In this document: positions 1 through 7,547 of the stretch, piece by piece
How positions within the stretch are numbered: position 1 is the stretch's first letter
Layout: every line of letters starts with the position of its first letter
Assembly (NCBI GenBank): GCA_028277225.1
Contig: JANQHB010000030.1
Span: 1 to 64,000 of the forward strand
Reading direction: 5' to 3'
Source: Chlorobium sp.
Lineage (GTDB): Bacteria > Bacteroidota > Chlorobiia > Chlorobiales > Chlorobiaceae
Length of the DNA stretch: 64,000 bases
Position numbers and translations under genes: made by a program
The notes under the pieces: model-generated
Databases searched by the model: none
Seen by the model: the letters and a program-made list of their open reading frames with translations, nothing else
Told to the model about the DNA's origin: nothing

Positions 1-56
1 GGTAATGGGTAATGGGTAATGGGTAATGGGTAATGGGTAATGGGTAATGGGTAATA
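1..56. repeat. Heptamer tandem array (GGTAATG)
   Basis: Seven perfect GGTAATG units followed by one GGTAATA unit, in register, starting at the window edge, so the array may be longer. It resembles the short tandemly repeated heptamers (STRR) known from cyanobacteria. A second array with the unit GGTAATA lies at 1102-1164, and both run into the same following word (GGATGAAGATAGTTGTTGAG), so they are two copies of one composite repeat. Confidence 0.95.
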
Positions 57-246
57 GGATGAAGATAGTTGTTGAGTCGTTGATTTGTTGAGGTATTACA
101 AATACCGGATACATTGGAAGGTATTTTATAGGTCATATAAGTTTCAGCCATCCATCACCATATGAATTTCTTCTTACTCCTTACTTCTTGACTCTTGATT
201 TTCTGCTCTTCCTACTCCCTATTCCCCAATACCCACTACCCAAAGC
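57..246. repeat. Composite intergenic repeat island 1
   Basis: No gene is seen here. The stretch contains the word GTTGATTTGTTGAGGTATTA, then CGGATACATTGGAAGGTATT, then a short run related to the CCTATAGGT nonamer (127-141), then CAGCCATCCATCACC, then a pyrimidine-rich tract of TACTCCT/CTTACTT-like words (165-246). The same word order recurs at 6590-6695 and, reversed, at 12970-13080, 31615-31710 and 44345-44440. It lies just downstream of the dehydrogenase gene that ends at 250. Confidence 0.8.
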
Positions 247-249
247 ACC

Positions 250-1074
250 TTACCAGCTTCTGCGGTCGATTTTGTTGAAAAGCTTTCGGAATGGATAGGT
301 GAACAGCAGCCATTTTCTTCGTTTCTGGTCGAGGGCTGAAAGGTAATCGCCGTTTTTGGTACCGCCGTTGTCGCTTGCCATCTTCACGGCAAGTGCTGCC
401 GCAACAGAGGGCGGCTGAGAAAAGATATCGCAGATGGTCTCGAAGGTTTCCTGCTGACGCTTCATTTCAGGGGTTGGCTGAACAGCGCGGGTCATGTCTG
501 TACGGACAAGCCCCGGATGAAGGAGCATGATTGATACAGGATACTCCCTGTACTCCTCTGCTACCGCAAAGGTGAACCTCGCCATAGCGGCTTTGGTGGA
601 GCCATAGGCGCTGATAAACGGTGTATTCGATTTTTTGTCGGTACCGGAGCCGGCCATATTGATGATCTTCAGCGGATGCCCTGTCTTCAGATGATAGTGC
701 AGTGCCGCCCTGGTGCCGTGATAGGTGCCTTTCAGGTTGATGTCTATGATATGGCCCCACTCTTCGGGATCGCTGTCGGTGATGTTATAGAAGGTATCGG
801 TTATACCCGCGTTATTGATAAACAGATCGAGCACACCAAATGCACCGACAGTCGTTTCAACGAGCTTTTCAACATCGGAATAGTCCGAAACATCACAGAC
901 TTGTCCAATTGCACTCCCCTGCGGGAAATCGCTCAGTGTCTTTTCGACATGCTCCCTGTTTCTGGAGGTAATCACCACTTTCGCACCTTCATTGACATAG
1001 GCCTCGGCGATGGCCTTGCCGATGCCCCTGGTCGAACCGGTGATGACTGCAACTTTTGAATCGAGTTTTCCCAC
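250..1074 (-). CDS. Short-chain dehydrogenase/reductase
   Basis: NAD(P)-dependent oxidoreductase of the classical SDR family, 274 residues from the chosen GTG start. The cofactor motif TGSTRGIG is at residues 12-19, followed by the NNAG motif and a YGSTK catalytic Tyr-Lys pair. The frame stays open upstream to an ATG at 1254, but that extension is only the translated heptamer repeat (YYLLPIT repeated), so the GTG next to GKLDSKVAVITG is preferred; no clear ribosome site supports either start. It is the last gene of the minus-strand cluster with the RuBisCO-like protein, separated from it by a 284-bp repeat island, so co-transcription is uncertain. The substrate is unknown; reduction of an aldehyde or ketone made by its neighbours is plausible. 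Confidence 0.85.
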   Translation of the reverse strand: MGKLDSKVAVITGSTRGIGKAIAEAYVNEGAKVVITSRNREHVEKTLSDFPQGSAIGQVCDVSDYSDVEKLVETTVGAFGVLDLFINNAGITDTFYNITDSDPEEWGHIIDINLKGTYHGTRAALHYHLKTGHPLKIINMAGSGTDKKSNTPFISAYGSTKAAMARFTFAVAEEYREYPVSIMLLHPGLVRTDMTRAVQPTPEMKRQQETFETICDIFSQPPSVAAALAVKMASDNGGTKNGDYLSALDQKRRKWLLFTYPFRKLFNKIDRRSW

Positions 1075-1084
1075 AATACGTGTA

Positions 1085-1358
1085 AAGTCAAAAAGGCAAT
1101 GGGTAATAGGTAATAGGTAATAGGTAATAGGTAATAGGTAATAGGTAATAGGTAATAGGTAATAGGATGAAGATAGTTGTTGAGTTGTTCGAATGAAGCC
1201 ATCCGGCAATTGAATGGGCGAAAAATTTTTCACCCCTACATTGCCTCCCACCATTCACGATTTACGATTCACGGTTCTTCACCCACTCATTGCTGCAGCA
1301 CTTCAACCAAGCACAGCCGACTGCCCACTGTAGACTGCCTGCTGTCTTCACTGGCTTT
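1085..1358. repeat. Composite repeat island 2 with GGTAATA heptamers
   Basis: Nine in-register GGTAATA units occupy 1102-1164. They are followed by the GGATGAAGATAGTTGTTGAG word shared with 57-76, then CATTCACGATTTACGATTCACG heptad-like words at 1252-1275, then pyrimidine-rich words such as CTGCCCACTGTAGACTGCC. No gene is seen. The island sits between the RuBisCO-like gene and the dehydrogenase downstream, and its 7-bp unit has no stop in the dehydrogenase frame, which creates a false N-terminal extension. Confidence 0.9.
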
Positions 1359-2645
1359 CTACTTCTCCAGCATCGCTTTCAGCTCCGGATGTGCCTCGGC
1401 ATAGGTATCGAGCGGCAATCCTTTCTCGATGGCTTTCCATGCCTGCCGGATGCTCGAAGCACCCGCTTTCGGACCCATAGGGTGGCCGAATATTCCTCTC
1501 CCGGGAACAAATCCGAAATCGACACTGCCGACTTTTCTGTAAACATTCTCCAGGGTCGCCGCAGAGTCACTTCCACCGGGAACCGGGAGTGAACGCTTCA
1601 GGTCTCCCATATCGTTCAGACATTCCTCGATGTTCTCAAGAACTTCCTGCTCCGGAGTCATCATCCGGTTTCCAAAACCCGGCATTATGACGGCATCAAA
1701 ACCTGCCAGACGCTGCAGTTTCGTTATAACCCGGCTGTGGATACCATACTTCTCGAGTCGAGAGAATGCCGCTATAAAGGGAAAATGGCCGATAAGCGGT
1801 ACTTTTGTGTGCTTTCGAAGCATACGCACCGCACTCAGTCCGACAGGCATGGCATTGACGAGCAATGCGTTGGCTCCGTTTGCGACCGCCACATCGTGCT
1901 GCTCGACCAGATTTCCAACCTCGTCGGTTATATTGGCAAGATAGATTTTCTTGTCACCCGTCAATTCCTCAGCTCTCTTTCTCGCATCGCCGAGAAGTTC
2001 AGAACGTTTTTTCAGTGTGGACCATTCCACGTCGGCCAGCATTTCATCGTCTTTTGCAATATCAAGCCCTCCGAGCCAGCTTTGATATGCTATCTCTGCA
2101 AAAAGCTCGGGCTTAAGCCCGATATTGGGCTTGACCACGCCCAAAAATATCGGCCTGTCGTATGCACCGAGCATCTCGCGAATCCCCTCGATCCCGAACC
2201 TGGGACCTTCGAATTCTGCCAAATAGGGATCGGGGAACGATATATCCAGCAGCTTCGCAAGCGGGACACCGGGAGTGAAATATGTCCCCTCTCCACAGAC
2301 AGCAGTGAGAAGATTCGGGATTTTCGGACCGAAATTGCCGTGGGGATGAGCAATGGACACCCTGCACGCGTGAATGTCTCCCTCTGCAACATGGTCAACA
2401 GGATAACTGAGTACCGGCAATTCCTCCAGAACCTCCCAATCGATCACTTTCGCCCCGTAAACATCCCGGAAATCCTCTTCTACTCCGACTCTGCTCCATT
2501 GTGCTGTCGATTGTTCACTGCAAAAATGGGCAAGGCAGGTCTCTACATCACCGACACACTCCAGATAGTAATCGAGCTCGAGATAATCAGCCATATCGAG
2601 CTCATCCCTCTGTGCAAAAAAACCTTGTTTGTCTTCAGCCTTCAT
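1359..2645 (-). CDS. RuBisCO-like protein (form IV)
   Basis: A 428-residue member of the RuBisCO large-subunit superfamily that is not expected to fix CO2. The KPNIGL motif (K172) and GGLDIAKDDE (K198, D199, E201) match the active-site lysine and the carbamylated-lysine/metal-binding segment of true RuBisCO. The loop that normally reads HRA is IGHFPF here, and the loop-6 region reads MPGFGNRMM, without the essential lysine. Such substitutions define form IV. In Chlorobaculum tepidum the homologue is tied to sulfur metabolism and oxidative stress; in other bacteria relatives act as enolases or isomerases in methionine salvage. It follows the LsrF-like gene by 21 bp in the same operon. The exact reaction is not established. 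Confidence 0.95.
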   Translation of the reverse strand: MKAEDKQGFFAQRDELDMADYLELDYYLECVGDVETCLAHFCSEQSTAQWSRVGVEEDFRDVYGAKVIDWEVLEELPVLSYPVDHVAEGDIHACRVSIAHPHGNFGPKIPNLLTAVCGEGTYFTPGVPLAKLLDISFPDPYLAEFEGPRFGIEGIREMLGAYDRPIFLGVVKPNIGLKPELFAEIAYQSWLGGLDIAKDDEMLADVEWSTLKKRSELLGDARKRAEELTGDKKIYLANITDEVGNLVEQHDVAVANGANALLVNAMPVGLSAVRMLRKHTKVPLIGHFPFIAAFSRLEKYGIHSRVITKLQRLAGFDAVIMPGFGNRMMTPEQEVLENIEECLNDMGDLKRSLPVPGGSDSAATLENVYRKVGSVDFGFVPGRGIFGHPMGPKAGASSIRQAWKAIEKGLPLDTYAEAHPELKAMLEK

Positions 2646-2666
2646 AATCTGTTGTTCAACTCCCCT

Positions 2667-3548
2667 CTACCCTTCAGCCTTGATGCTGTTGAAGTAGTCA
2701 TATGCCTCCTCAGGAGTCATGTTCTCATGGACAATCCGGTTCACTGCTTTCATCATGGCAACCGGAGCGTCACTCTGAAAAATATTTCTACCCATGTCAA
2801 CGCCGGCAGCGCCTTCCCGGATAGCGTTATAGGACATGGTAAGAGCATCGAGTTCCGGGATTTTCTTACCGCCGGCCATCACTATGGGCACAGGGCATGA
2901 TGCCACAACAGTATCGAAATCTTCAGGCACATAATAGGTTTTGACGATCTGTGCGCCGAGTTCCGCACAGATTCTGCATGCAAGACGAAAATATTTTGCA
3001 TCCCTGACCATATTCTTTCCGACAGCGGTAACCGCCATTACCGGAATGCCGTAACGATAACCCCAGTCGACAAGTTTGGCCATGTTCCGGATCGAACGGG
3101 TTTCATACTCGCCACCGATAAATACCTGGAGCGTGATTGCCGCAACGTTCATGCGGATCGCGTCATCGATGTCAACGGCTATCTCTTCGTCGGAAAGCTC
3201 TTTAAGAATACTGGGGCCGCCGCTGCTGCGCATAACGACCGCCTTGGTGAGGGTCGGGGGCACCGTCGTCCGGAGTATTCCCCTGGTCAGCATGATGGCA
3301 TCGGAATACTGCATGAGCGGCACGATATTGAGGTCGATTCTTTCCAGCCCTGTTGTCGGTCCCTGAAAATATCCGTGGTCGATGGCGAACATGACCGTTT
3401 TACCTGTGTCAGGCCTGAATATCCTTGACAAACGATTCTTCATCCCCCAATCAAGGGAACTTGCCCCTTTGAGAAAGAACCCGTGTTTCTCAACCGGTAT
3501 GTCGGTATGGTACTGCTTTTCCTGTTTTCCCTGATCTGCTTCCGGCAT
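2667..3548 (-). CDS. lsrF: LsrF-like thiolase / class I aldolase fold
   Basis: A 293-residue protein very close to E. coli LsrF, the 3-hydroxy-2,4-pentadione-5-phosphate thiolase of autoinducer-2 breakdown. The segments LDWGMKNRLSRIF, DHGYFQGPTTGLERID and GVDMGRNIFQS are nearly those of the E. coli protein. The Schiff-base lysine candidate is K203 in AQIVKTYYVPE. AAGGAG lies 7 bases before the ATG. No other lsr genes are seen in the window, so AI-2 catabolism is not implied; the partners are a RuBisCO-like protein and an aldolase-dehydrogenase fusion. A role in a phosphorylated pentose or deoxypentose route is inference; a class I fructose-bisphosphate-aldolase-type activity is the alternative. 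Confidence 0.88.
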   Translation of the reverse strand: MPEADQGKQEKQYHTDIPVEKHGFFLKGASSLDWGMKNRLSRIFRPDTGKTVMFAIDHGYFQGPTTGLERIDLNIVPLMQYSDAIMLTRGILRTTVPPTLTKAVVMRSSGGPSILKELSDEEIAVDIDDAIRMNVAAITLQVFIGGEYETRSIRNMAKLVDWGYRYGIPVMAVTAVGKNMVRDAKYFRLACRICAELGAQIVKTYYVPEDFDTVVASCPVPIVMAGGKKIPELDALTMSYNAIREGAAGVDMGRNIFQSDAPVAMMKAVNRIVHENMTPEEAYDYFNSIKAEG

Positions 3549-3593
3549 GACTATGCTCCTTTTATACGTTTGAGATGATGAATGGAAATATCT

Positions 3594-5711
3594 TTACCTG
3601 AGTGCTGCTGCTATGTTACCCCCGTCTACGGTCGTTACCGAACCTGTGGTTTTCCTCTCCAGAGCAAGGTGAACGAACGCTTCGGCTACATCTTCGGCAG
3701 TCACTTCGAGTTTGAGAAGGTTGCCTGCCATATATTCCTCCTGGCTGAGCCCCCGTGCTTTTGATCGTGAGGCGATCATGTCATCGTTCAAAAGGCCGCT
3801 GCGAATCCTGTCGGCATTGATCCCGTTTGCACGGATACCGTCACGTCCGTGATCAAGGGCATACTGGCGCATGAGGAAAAGTGTCGCTGCTTTTGGAAGG
3901 CCGTAAGCCCCGAAATCGGGTCCCGGATTGACCGCCTGCTTGGACACGTTGTAGAGCAGGTTGCCTCCGATACCCTGTTTCCTCATGATCGCAACGGCTT
4001 CCTGCGAAATTGCCTGGTGAGAAAAGAAATTCAGTTCAAAGCTTTTTCGCAGCAACTCGTCGGGCAAGTCGCCGATTTTTCCCTGGAAGGCGGCCCCGAC
4101 ATTGGAAACAACGATGTCGACTCCTCCGAACATCTGACATATTTTCCTGAAAGATTCCGAAACGGAAGACCGGTCTGTAACGTCACATGCAACTGCAAGG
4201 ACATCAGGACCAAGCTTTTCTTTTGCCTTTTCAAGGCTTTCACTGTCGAGATCGAGAATCGCGACTTCGGCACCGCGCTCCATGAATGCTTTTGCTGTGG
4301 CCATGCCTATCGCACCGGCACCCCCGGTGACCATTGCCACTTTACCGGCAAAAACGTCATGGCGGACCTTCTTTACCTTGGCCTGCTCCATATCCCAGTA
4401 CTCGATACCGAACACCTCGTCTTCACTGATTGATTCGAAGCAGCCGATCGATTCCGCCTGCAGAACAGCCTCTGCAGTCGTCGTCGCTATATCGGCCGTC
4501 ACCCTTGCATCGCGCAGCGTTTTACCGAGACCGAAAAGCCCCATTCCCGGTACAAGAACAACTCTGGGCAGGGGATCGAGCATACTGACATCCCTGCCCG
4601 ACAGATTCTTCTGCCGCTCGAAGTATGCCGTGTATTCCTTGCTGTATGATTCAACCGCTTCATGCACAGCTTTTTTAAATCCTTCAGGGTCATTCGCACC
4701 CGGTGCAGGCAGGACAAGCGGGAGATTCTTGGTTCGAATGATAAAGTCCGGAGTCATGGTGCCCTTTGCGGCAAGGGACAGGAGATCAGCCGAGTTGACG
4801 TACTCCATTATCGCTGATGATGTCCGGAATTCGAGAATGAAACTTTCATAGTCACGGCTTCCCGGGCTCCTTTCCCGGACACAGGCACCTCGTATAACCG
4901 GAGCCACATCCTCGGGTGACAGAAGTCTTTCGGGCAGGTCAAGAGCGACAAACGTTTTCCGTCCCGCTTTGTCAATTCTTTCTTCCAGCTCGCTTACAGC
5001 GCGGATCATCAGATCATACGCCTCTTTTGCAGTCTCTCCGAAAGTCACCAGGCCGTGTTTCAACAGGACGAGTCCTTCGACCTTGGTGTCCCCGGCATAC
5101 ACTTTTTCCGCATACCTGGCCAGTTCAAGACCTGGCCTCATATAAGGCACATTGCCGAACCTGCTGCCGAATACTTCCCTGACAAGTTTTTCGCCGTCAG
5201 GTTGATTGGACAGGGTAAGCAGGGCCTGTGAATGTGTATGGAAAATAAACTTGTGCGGCAGAAATGCATGGAGAAGCGTCTCGATGGATGGAGTCAACCC
5301 GTTTCTTACCATATGGTCAGTCAGGCTGAAAAGATTGAGATAGAGAAAGTTTTTCAGCTCCTGGTTGGAAAAACTCTTGAGGTACTCATCGGTCAGGTGC
5401 CTGCCTGCCAGTATCATCTGTAACAGCTTCTGGAGCGGTTCGATCTTGACGGCGGTAAAATCATAAGCGGAAACATCGGCAAGATCGACCCCGCTCCCTT
5501 TTATATAGAGAACGTTGACCTTGTTGCCGATAACGTCGGTATGCTGACTCTTGACCGACGTATTGCCCCCGCCATGCATGACAAGTTTGCTTTCTCTGCC
5601 AAGGAGACGGGATGCGTAAACCAGTTCAGCAAGCTCCAGGGGGAGCTGTGCATCGGATTCCTCTATCGTCCTGACCGTTTCGAATCCTGCTTCTTCCCAG
5701 AGGTTTCTCAT
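3594..5711 (-). CDS. Class II aldolase - SDR fusion (RhaD/alcohol dehydrogenase-like)
   Basis: A 705-residue two-domain protein of the bifunctional rhamnulose-1-phosphate aldolase/alcohol dehydrogenase type. The N-terminal class II aldolase domain carries HGGGNTSVK (46-54) and the metal-binding histidines HTH (158-160) and H219. The C-terminal Rossmann SDR domain carries TGGAGAIG (about 459-466) and YGLPK (about 602-606). This architecture would cleave a ketose-1-phosphate to dihydroxyacetone phosphate plus an aldehyde and then reduce or oxidise that aldehyde. It is the first gene of the cluster, 45 bp ahead of the LsrF-like gene. No rhamnose genes are nearby, so the natural substrate is probably another deoxy or methylthio sugar phosphate (inference). 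Confidence 0.88.
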   Translation of the reverse strand: MRNLWEEAGFETVRTIEESDAQLPLELAELVYASRLLGRESKLVMHGGGNTSVKSQHTDVIGNKVNVLYIKGSGVDLADVSAYDFTAVKIEPLQKLLQMILAGRHLTDEYLKSFSNQELKNFLYLNLFSLTDHMVRNGLTPSIETLLHAFLPHKFIFHTHSQALLTLSNQPDGEKLVREVFGSRFGNVPYMRPGLELARYAEKVYAGDTKVEGLVLLKHGLVTFGETAKEAYDLMIRAVSELEERIDKAGRKTFVALDLPERLLSPEDVAPVIRGACVRERSPGSRDYESFILEFRTSSAIMEYVNSADLLSLAAKGTMTPDFIIRTKNLPLVLPAPGANDPEGFKKAVHEAVESYSKEYTAYFERQKNLSGRDVSMLDPLPRVVLVPGMGLFGLGKTLRDARVTADIATTTAEAVLQAESIGCFESISEDEVFGIEYWDMEQAKVKKVRHDVFAGKVAMVTGGAGAIGMATAKAFMERGAEVAILDLDSESLEKAKEKLGPDVLAVACDVTDRSSVSESFRKICQMFGGVDIVVSNVGAAFQGKIGDLPDELLRKSFELNFFSHQAISQEAVAIMRKQGIGGNLLYNVSKQAVNPGPDFGAYGLPKAATLFLMRQYALDHGRDGIRANGINADRIRSGLLNDDMIASRSKARGLSQEEYMAGNLLKLEVTAEDVAEAFVHLALERKTTGSVTTVDGGNIAAALR

Positions 5712-5719
5712 AAAAAAAC

Positions 5720-5837
5720 GTCTTGTATATAATGAGGAGCCGCCTTACGGAATAGTGGCTTGTAAGGCATTGAATATAGCAAAAACCTCTGACCCTGAAA
5801 ACAGACCATGGCTTATGTTCGGGACGCTCAGTTTAGG
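5720..5837 (-). promoter_or_regulatory. Upstream region of the aldolase/RLP operon with inverted repeat
   Basis: Upstream of the operon, a 7-bp inverted repeat GCCTTAC/GTAAGGC (5742-5748 and 5762-5768, 13-base spacer) lies close to a TATATA-like box (about 5726-5732) read on the minus strand. It could be an operator or a leader hairpin. Further upstream, 5821-5837 matches one terminus of the miniature element family (reverse complement CCTAAACTGAGCGTCCC) without a partner end. None of this is tested. Confidence 0.3.
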
Positions 5838-5934
5838 TTCTATTATTTTAATGCCTTTAGCTAACTTGTTCTTCGAAGGGAAAAAAACCTTACTGAGCAC
5901 ATGCTGAAATGCCCGGTTCAGGAGAATGAATAGT

Positions 5935-6402
5935 ATGCACGATAACACGGAAAGAAAAGCGTTCGACCTCGCGGTCCGTTACCTCGGCAACAGGGAACAT
6001 TCGCAGAAGGAGATAATTGAGAAACTCTCGCGAAAAGAATTCAGTGAAGAGATCATCAACAAAACCCTGAAGCGTCTGGACGAATTGGGATTGATCGATG
6101 ACCGTTCGTTCGCCGTGAACTACGTCGGAAGCCGGTTGAGAAGAAAATCCTGCGGTCATTTCAAACTCAAACATGAACTTCTGCAAAAAGGTGTAGAGGA
6201 AGAGGTGGTCAATGCAGTACTGGCTGACTTTGACAATTCCTCCCTCTGCCTTGAAGCCGCGCTGAAAAAGCTGCCGTTCATCAAGGGCGATAAACAGCAG
6301 AAACATCGTAAACTCTACGCTTTTCTCACAAACAGGGGATTCGATTCCCACACGATCAGGGAAACGCTGGAGGAAGTGTTTCGGAAAGAGGGGGGAGTGT
6401 GA
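5935..6402 (+). CDS. recX: Regulatory protein RecX
   Basis: RecX modulates RecA filaments. The 155-residue protein shows RecX helical repeats: ERKAFDLAVRYLGNREHSQKEI, then LDELGLIDDRSFAVNYVGSR, then a C-terminal HTIRETLEEVF segment. The frame has ATGs at 5926 and 5935; AGGAG at 5920-5924 leaves 1 base to the first and 10 to the second, so the second is chosen. The stop codon TGA (6400-6402) is the first triplet of a TGAATCG heptamer array. recA is not in the window. Confidence 0.9.
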   Translation: MHDNTERKAFDLAVRYLGNREHSQKEIIEKLSRKEFSEEIINKTLKRLDELGLIDDRSFAVNYVGSRLRRKSCGHFKLKHELLQKGVEEEVVNAVLADFDNSSLCLEAALKKLPFIKGDKQQKHRKLYAFLTNRGFDSHTIRETLEEVFRKEGGV

Positions 6403-6764
6403 ATCGTGAATCGTGAATCGTGAATAAGGGAAGATAGTTTGTCAGATGAACGAAGCAACAGGAAAGATAGAACAACAAGGCAAAGGGCAAAAGAGAAAAT
6501 TGTTGAGCTGTTTTGGGTTGTTGGTTCCGATCTGGTTGAAAAAAACGACCAAAAGGACGTAAAGGACTCAAATGACAAAAATCTTGTTGAACTGTTGATT
6601 TGTTGCAATTGCGGACACATTGGACGGCATTATATAGGTCCTATAAGTCTTATGAGTCCTATAGGACCTATAAAGTCATCGGCCATCAATGACCTCGTAC
6701 GGGCGGGTTTGAAACCCGCCCCTACATTTTCATTGCTCAGAACTCGTTGCTCGTTGCTGATTCC
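6400..6764. repeat. Composite repeat island 3
   Basis: Begins with TGAATCG x3 plus TGAATAA (6400-6427), which contains the recX stop codon. A 65-bp word at 6517-6581 recurs at 49258-49322 with few changes. Then come GTTGATTTGTTG and CGGACACATTGGACGGCATT, a nonamer array of CCTATAGGT-like units (6632-6673), ATCGGCCATCAATGACC, and the hairpin GGGCGGGTTTGAAACCCGCCC (6701-6721). The island ends with TTGCTCGTTGCT-like words. No gene is seen. It separates the converging recX and pyrH genes; the hairpin may help end transcription. Confidence 0.88.
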
Positions 6765-7484
6765 CTACTCATTCCCCTTGTTCACAAGGGTTCCGATGTG
6801 GTCTCCCTGGAGAAGCTTTACCAGGTTGCCTTCCGCATTCATGTTCATGACGACAATGGGCAGCAGGTTTTCCCTGCAGAGGGTAATTGCTGTAAGGTCC
6901 ATCACCCTCAGGTTTTTGGTAAGGACATCGATGTAGGAGATATTCCGGTACATCTCTGCAGAAGGATTTTTCTCGGGATCGGAACTGTAGACACCATCGA
7001 CACGGGTTCCCTTTACGATAACATCCGCCTCAATTTCCACAGCACGCAATGACGCCGCTGTATCGGTCGTAAAATAGGGATTACCGGTCCCTGCCCCGAA
7101 AATCACGACCCTCCCTTTTTCAAGATGCCGGATAGCACGCCTGCGGATAAACGGCTCGGCAACCTGCTCCATCTTGATTGCACTCATAAGACGGGTGTAG
7201 ACCCCCTTTCTCTCAAGCGCATCCTGAAAAGCCAGGGAATTGATAACCGTAGCAAGCATTCCCATATGATCAGCCTGAACCCGATCCATTTCTGCAGCTG
7301 CAGCAGACAAGCCGCGAAAGATATTACCGCCACCGATAACCAGAGCTATTTCAGCTCCCAGATCAACAACCTTCTTCACCTCGTCGGCATAGCGCTCTAC
7401 AACCCGTGCATCGATGCCGGAGCCGCCTTCACCTGCCAGTGATTCACCGCTCAATTTGAGCAGAATACGTTTGTACTGTAACAT
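6765..7484 (-). CDS. pyrH: Uridylate kinase (UMP kinase)
   Basis: Phosphorylates UMP to UDP in pyrimidine nucleotide synthesis. The protein has 239 residues, normal for the bacterial hexameric amino-acid-kinase-fold enzyme. Visible motifs are KLSGE near the N-terminus, VIGGGNIFRG, and GTGNPYFTTDTAA. It is the last gene of the ribosomal cluster rplM-rpsI-rpsB-tsf-pyrH, an order common in bacteria, but a terminator-like hairpin lies between tsf and pyrH, so part of its expression may come from read-through or its own promoter. Confidence 0.97.
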   Translation of the reverse strand: MLQYKRILLKLSGESLAGEGGSGIDARVVERYADEVKKVVDLGAEIALVIGGGNIFRGLSAAAAEMDRVQADHMGMLATVINSLAFQDALERKGVYTRLMSAIKMEQVAEPFIRRRAIRHLEKGRVVIFGAGTGNPYFTTDTAASLRAVEIEADVIVKGTRVDGVYSSDPEKNPSAEMYRNISYIDVLTKNLRVMDLTAITLCRENLLPIVVMNMNAEGNLVKLLQGDHIGTLVNKGNE

Positions 7485-7511
7485 GCGTGCATCTCCCGGA
7501 TATTTTCTGCC

Positions 7512-7539
7512 AAAAAAAAGCCCCGTATTGAAACGAGGC
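7512..7539 (-). terminator. Intrinsic terminator after tsf
   Basis: On the minus strand GCCTCGT-TTCAAT-ACGGGGC forms a 7-bp stem (one G-U pair) followed by eight U residues. It lies 8 bases past the tsf stop and before pyrH. Confidence 0.8.
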
Positions 7540-7547
7540 CTTTCTAT

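Noticed and set aside
1..56. Possible CRISPR or telomere-like array
   Set aside because: Units are 7 bp with no spacers and occur in several intergenic places; it is a simple tandem repeat.
972..1202. Minus-strand frame rich in YYLLPIT repeats
   Set aside because: The translation comes from the GGTAATA heptamer array and the opposite frame of the SDR; it is not a repeat protein.
1737..2900. Plus-strand open frame antisense to the RuBisCO-like and LsrF-like genes
   Set aside because: It spans two genuine genes on the other strand and the gap between them; composition is that of an antisense shadow.
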